Below are positions 61,541-64,000 of a stretch of DNA of 64,000 bases, one piece after another. The notes beneath the pieces were generated by a model that was given only the letters and a program-made list of their open reading frames with translations, was not told the DNA's origin and ran no database searches. The stretch covers positions 1-64,000 of the forward strand of contig NZ_JADILO010000017.1 of the NCBI RefSeq assembly GCF_015278125.1, in the 5' to 3' direction. The stretch is from Vibrio fluminensis (lineage in GTDB: Bacteria > Pseudomonadota > Gammaproteobacteria > Enterobacterales > Vibrionaceae). A program made the position numbers and the translations under genes. Position 1 is the stretch's first letter, and each line of letters starts with the position of its first letter.

Positions 61541-61930
61541 ATGGTAGCGGCGTTAGCTAGACCTGGACGAGAGCTTGCTAAGCAATTGTTAATGATCCAG
61601 CTTGGCGCGGTTACGTTAGTGGCAGCGGGAATGGCTGGCACTGTGAGTATTGAATGGGGAATTTCTGCATTGGTTGGTGGCGGCATTTGTGTCCTAGCTA
61701 ACGCGGTCTTTGCTTTATGTGCCTTCATGTTCAGTGGAGCACGTGCAGCAAAGAAAGTCGCTGCATCCTTTTACACGGGTGAAGTGCTTAAAATCCTAAT
61801 CACAGTCGCTCTATTCTCGCTTGTCTACATGTATACACAGGTGGAACTTGTTCCCCTAAAACTAACCTATTTACTGGCTCTAGGAGTTAATATCTGTGCG
61901 CCAGTGCTTTTCATTAACAACAAAAAATAG
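61541..61930 (+). CDS. atpI: ATP synthase accessory protein AtpI
   Basis: The 129-residue inner-membrane protein with four helices (about 18-38, 42-65, 75-95, 100-120) assists F0 c-ring assembly and Mg2+ handling. It starts MVAALARPGRELAKQLLMIQ. It is the first gene of the atp operon, 8 bp before atpB, and has no essential motif that can be checked. The sequence matches the small AtpI family rather than a core subunit. Confidence 0.9.
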   Translation: MVAALARPGRELAKQLLMIQLGAVTLVAAGMAGTVSIEWGISALVGGGICVLANAVFALCAFMFSGARAAKKVAASFYTGEVLKILITVALFSLVYMYTQVELVPLKLTYLLALGVNICAPVLFINNKK

Positions 61931-61935
61931 GATGA

Positions 61936-62748
<813 letters not shown>

Positions 62749-62777
62749 TTTTTTTAAGCTTTTTATTTGGGCACTAA

Positions 62778-63059
<282 letters not shown>

Positions 63060-63132
63060 TCACTTATTGCCAAGGGCAAGCCACACGGTTTGCCATTGAT
63101 TAACACTAAGTCCAAATAGAGGGGTAGCTGTT

Positions 63133-63603
63133 GTGAATATGAACGCAACTCTGCTAGGTCAAGCAATCTCGTTCGCACTATTCGTGTGGTTCTGCATGAA
63201 GTATGTATGGCCACCATTGATGAATGCGATTGAAGAGCGTCAGAAGAAAATTGCTGACGGTCTACAAGCGGCAGAACGAGCTTCAAAAGACTTGGACCTA
63301 GCACAAGCCAACGCTTCTGATCAGTTGAAAGAAGCGAAGCGCACAGCATCTGAGATCATTGAGCAAGCTAATAAGCGTAAAGCTCAAATTCTAGATGAAG
63401 CTCGCGAGGAAGCTCAGGTTGAACGCCAGAACATCCTTAATCAAGCTGATGCTGAACTAGAAGCAGAACGCAACCGCGCACGTGATGAACTGCGCAAACA
63501 AGTTGCAACTCTGGCTGTAGCTGGTGCTGAGAAAATCCTTGAGCGTACTATCGATAAAGATGCGCACAAAGATATTCTCGACAACATTACTGCAAAACTT
63601 TAA
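63133..63603 (+). CDS. atpF: ATP synthase F0 subunit b
   Basis: Peripheral stalk subunit: one N-terminal membrane helix (about 5-25) and a long charged coiled coil (about 30-156). With the GTG start at 63133, after GAGGGG, the protein is 156 residues, exactly the E. coli length, and it also begins MNxNAT. The ATG two codons later would shorten it. It lies 73 bp after atpE in a gap holding no other feature. Confidence 0.97.
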   Translation: MNMNATLLGQAISFALFVWFCMKYVWPPLMNAIEERQKKIADGLQAAERASKDLDLAQANASDQLKEAKRTASEIIEQANKRKAQILDEAREEAQVERQNILNQADAELEAERNRARDELRKQVATLAVAGAEKILERTIDKDAHKDILDNITAKL

Positions 63604-63617
63604 GTCTGGGGGCGCAT

Positions 63618-64000
63618 ATGTCTGATTTGACTACTATCGCACGCCCCTATGCTAAAGCAGCATTCGACTTTGCAGTTGAAAAAGAGCAATTGGAACAATG
63701 GGGACAAATGCTCTCTTTCGCTGCTGAAGTAGCCCAAAATGCACAAGTTAAAGAGCTTTTATCAAGCTCAATGTCTGCCGATAAGTTGGCAGAGATTTTT
63801 GTCGCAATTTGTGGTGAACAAGTAGATGCCCATGGTCAAAACCTGTTAAAGGTGATGGCTGAGAATGGTCGATTAAAGGCCCTTCCTGATGTAAGTGAGC
63901 AATTCTTCTTTTTGAAGAAAGAACATGAGAAAGAGATCGACGTTGAAGTTATTTCAGCAACAGAACTTTCTGATGAACAGCTAGCGAATATCGGTGGCAA
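63618..64000 (+). CDS. atpH: ATP synthase F1 subunit delta, 3' truncated by the window
   Basis: The frame starts at ATG 63618, 14 bp after atpF, with GGGGG before it, and is still open at the end of the window after 127 codons (family length about 177). The N-terminus [20 protein letters not shown] and the QLLSSSMS-like region match the delta subunit, which links F1 to the b stalk. The missing part is outside the window, not a mutation. Confidence 0.96.
   Translation, partial: MSDLTTIARPYAKAAFDFAVEKEQLEQWGQMLSFAAEVAQNAQVKELLSSSMSADKLAEIFVAICGEQVDAHGQNLLKVMAENGRLKALPDVSEQFFFLKKEHEKEIDVEVISATELSDEQLANIGG

Overview
The window is the replication-origin region of the large chromosome of a Vibrio. 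It contains the oriC-I sequence between mioC and mnmG, the dnaA-dnaN-recF-gyrB replication block, and the gene order from the rrn promoter through aroE, purEK, dprA, trkAH, dsbA, ilvGMEDA, mneA, glyQS, rpmH and mnmE to mnmG, parAB and atp that is typical of Vibrio chromosome 1. The sequence alone does not name the species. No insertion sequence, prophage, integron or CRISPR array is visible; this is core genome.

Layout. 1-517: control region of a leftward rrn operon whose 16S gene lies before base 1, with boxA and three tandem promoters. 518-8415: yrdA, then leftward aroE, hemF, tsaC, yrdD, smg and dprA, interrupted by a PurR-controlled purEK operon. 8587-14462: def-fmt-rsmB and trkA-trkH. 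14477-21383: hemolysin III family protein, Spo0M-like protein, yihD, ccoG, srkA, dsbA and an acyltransferase. 21560-24169: an outer-membrane beta-barrel gene and comM. 24363-30961: the attenuated ilv operon (ilvL, an ilvX-like microORF, ilvG-M-E-D-A). 31201-36254: acuI, a LysR regulator, tusA, a small membrane protein and an orphan chitooligosaccharide-binding-protein paralogue with a CRP-like site. 36556-42190: mneA behind a yybP-ykoY manganese riboswitch, glyQS and avtA. 42329-49415: ibpA with a ROSE-type thermometer leader, then gyrB, recF, dnaN and dnaA, all leftward. 49813-52051: an amino-acid ABC transporter. 52279-56625: rpmH-rnpA-yidD-yidC, mnmE and mioC. 56703-57030: oriC. 57133-61354: mnmG-rsmG-parA-parB. 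61541-64000: atpI-B-E-F and the start of atpH, which is cut by the window edge.

The genes combine chromosome initiation and segregation, the translation apparatus (tRNA modification, formylation/deformylation, GlyRS, RNase P), membrane protein insertion, ATP synthase, branched-chain amino acid synthesis, purine synthesis, heme synthesis, and K+/Mn2+ homeostasis.

No wholly new multi-gene system was found. The most interesting material lies in leaders and intergenic DNA: the Mn riboswitch, the ROSE thermometer with a possible heat-shock microORF, the ilvX-like microORF, a Rho-independent terminator with no known transcript upstream of the LysR gene, a 118-bp imperfect palindrome beside gyrB, a hairpin abutting the srkA start codon, and a reduced LysM-family paralogue beside dprA.
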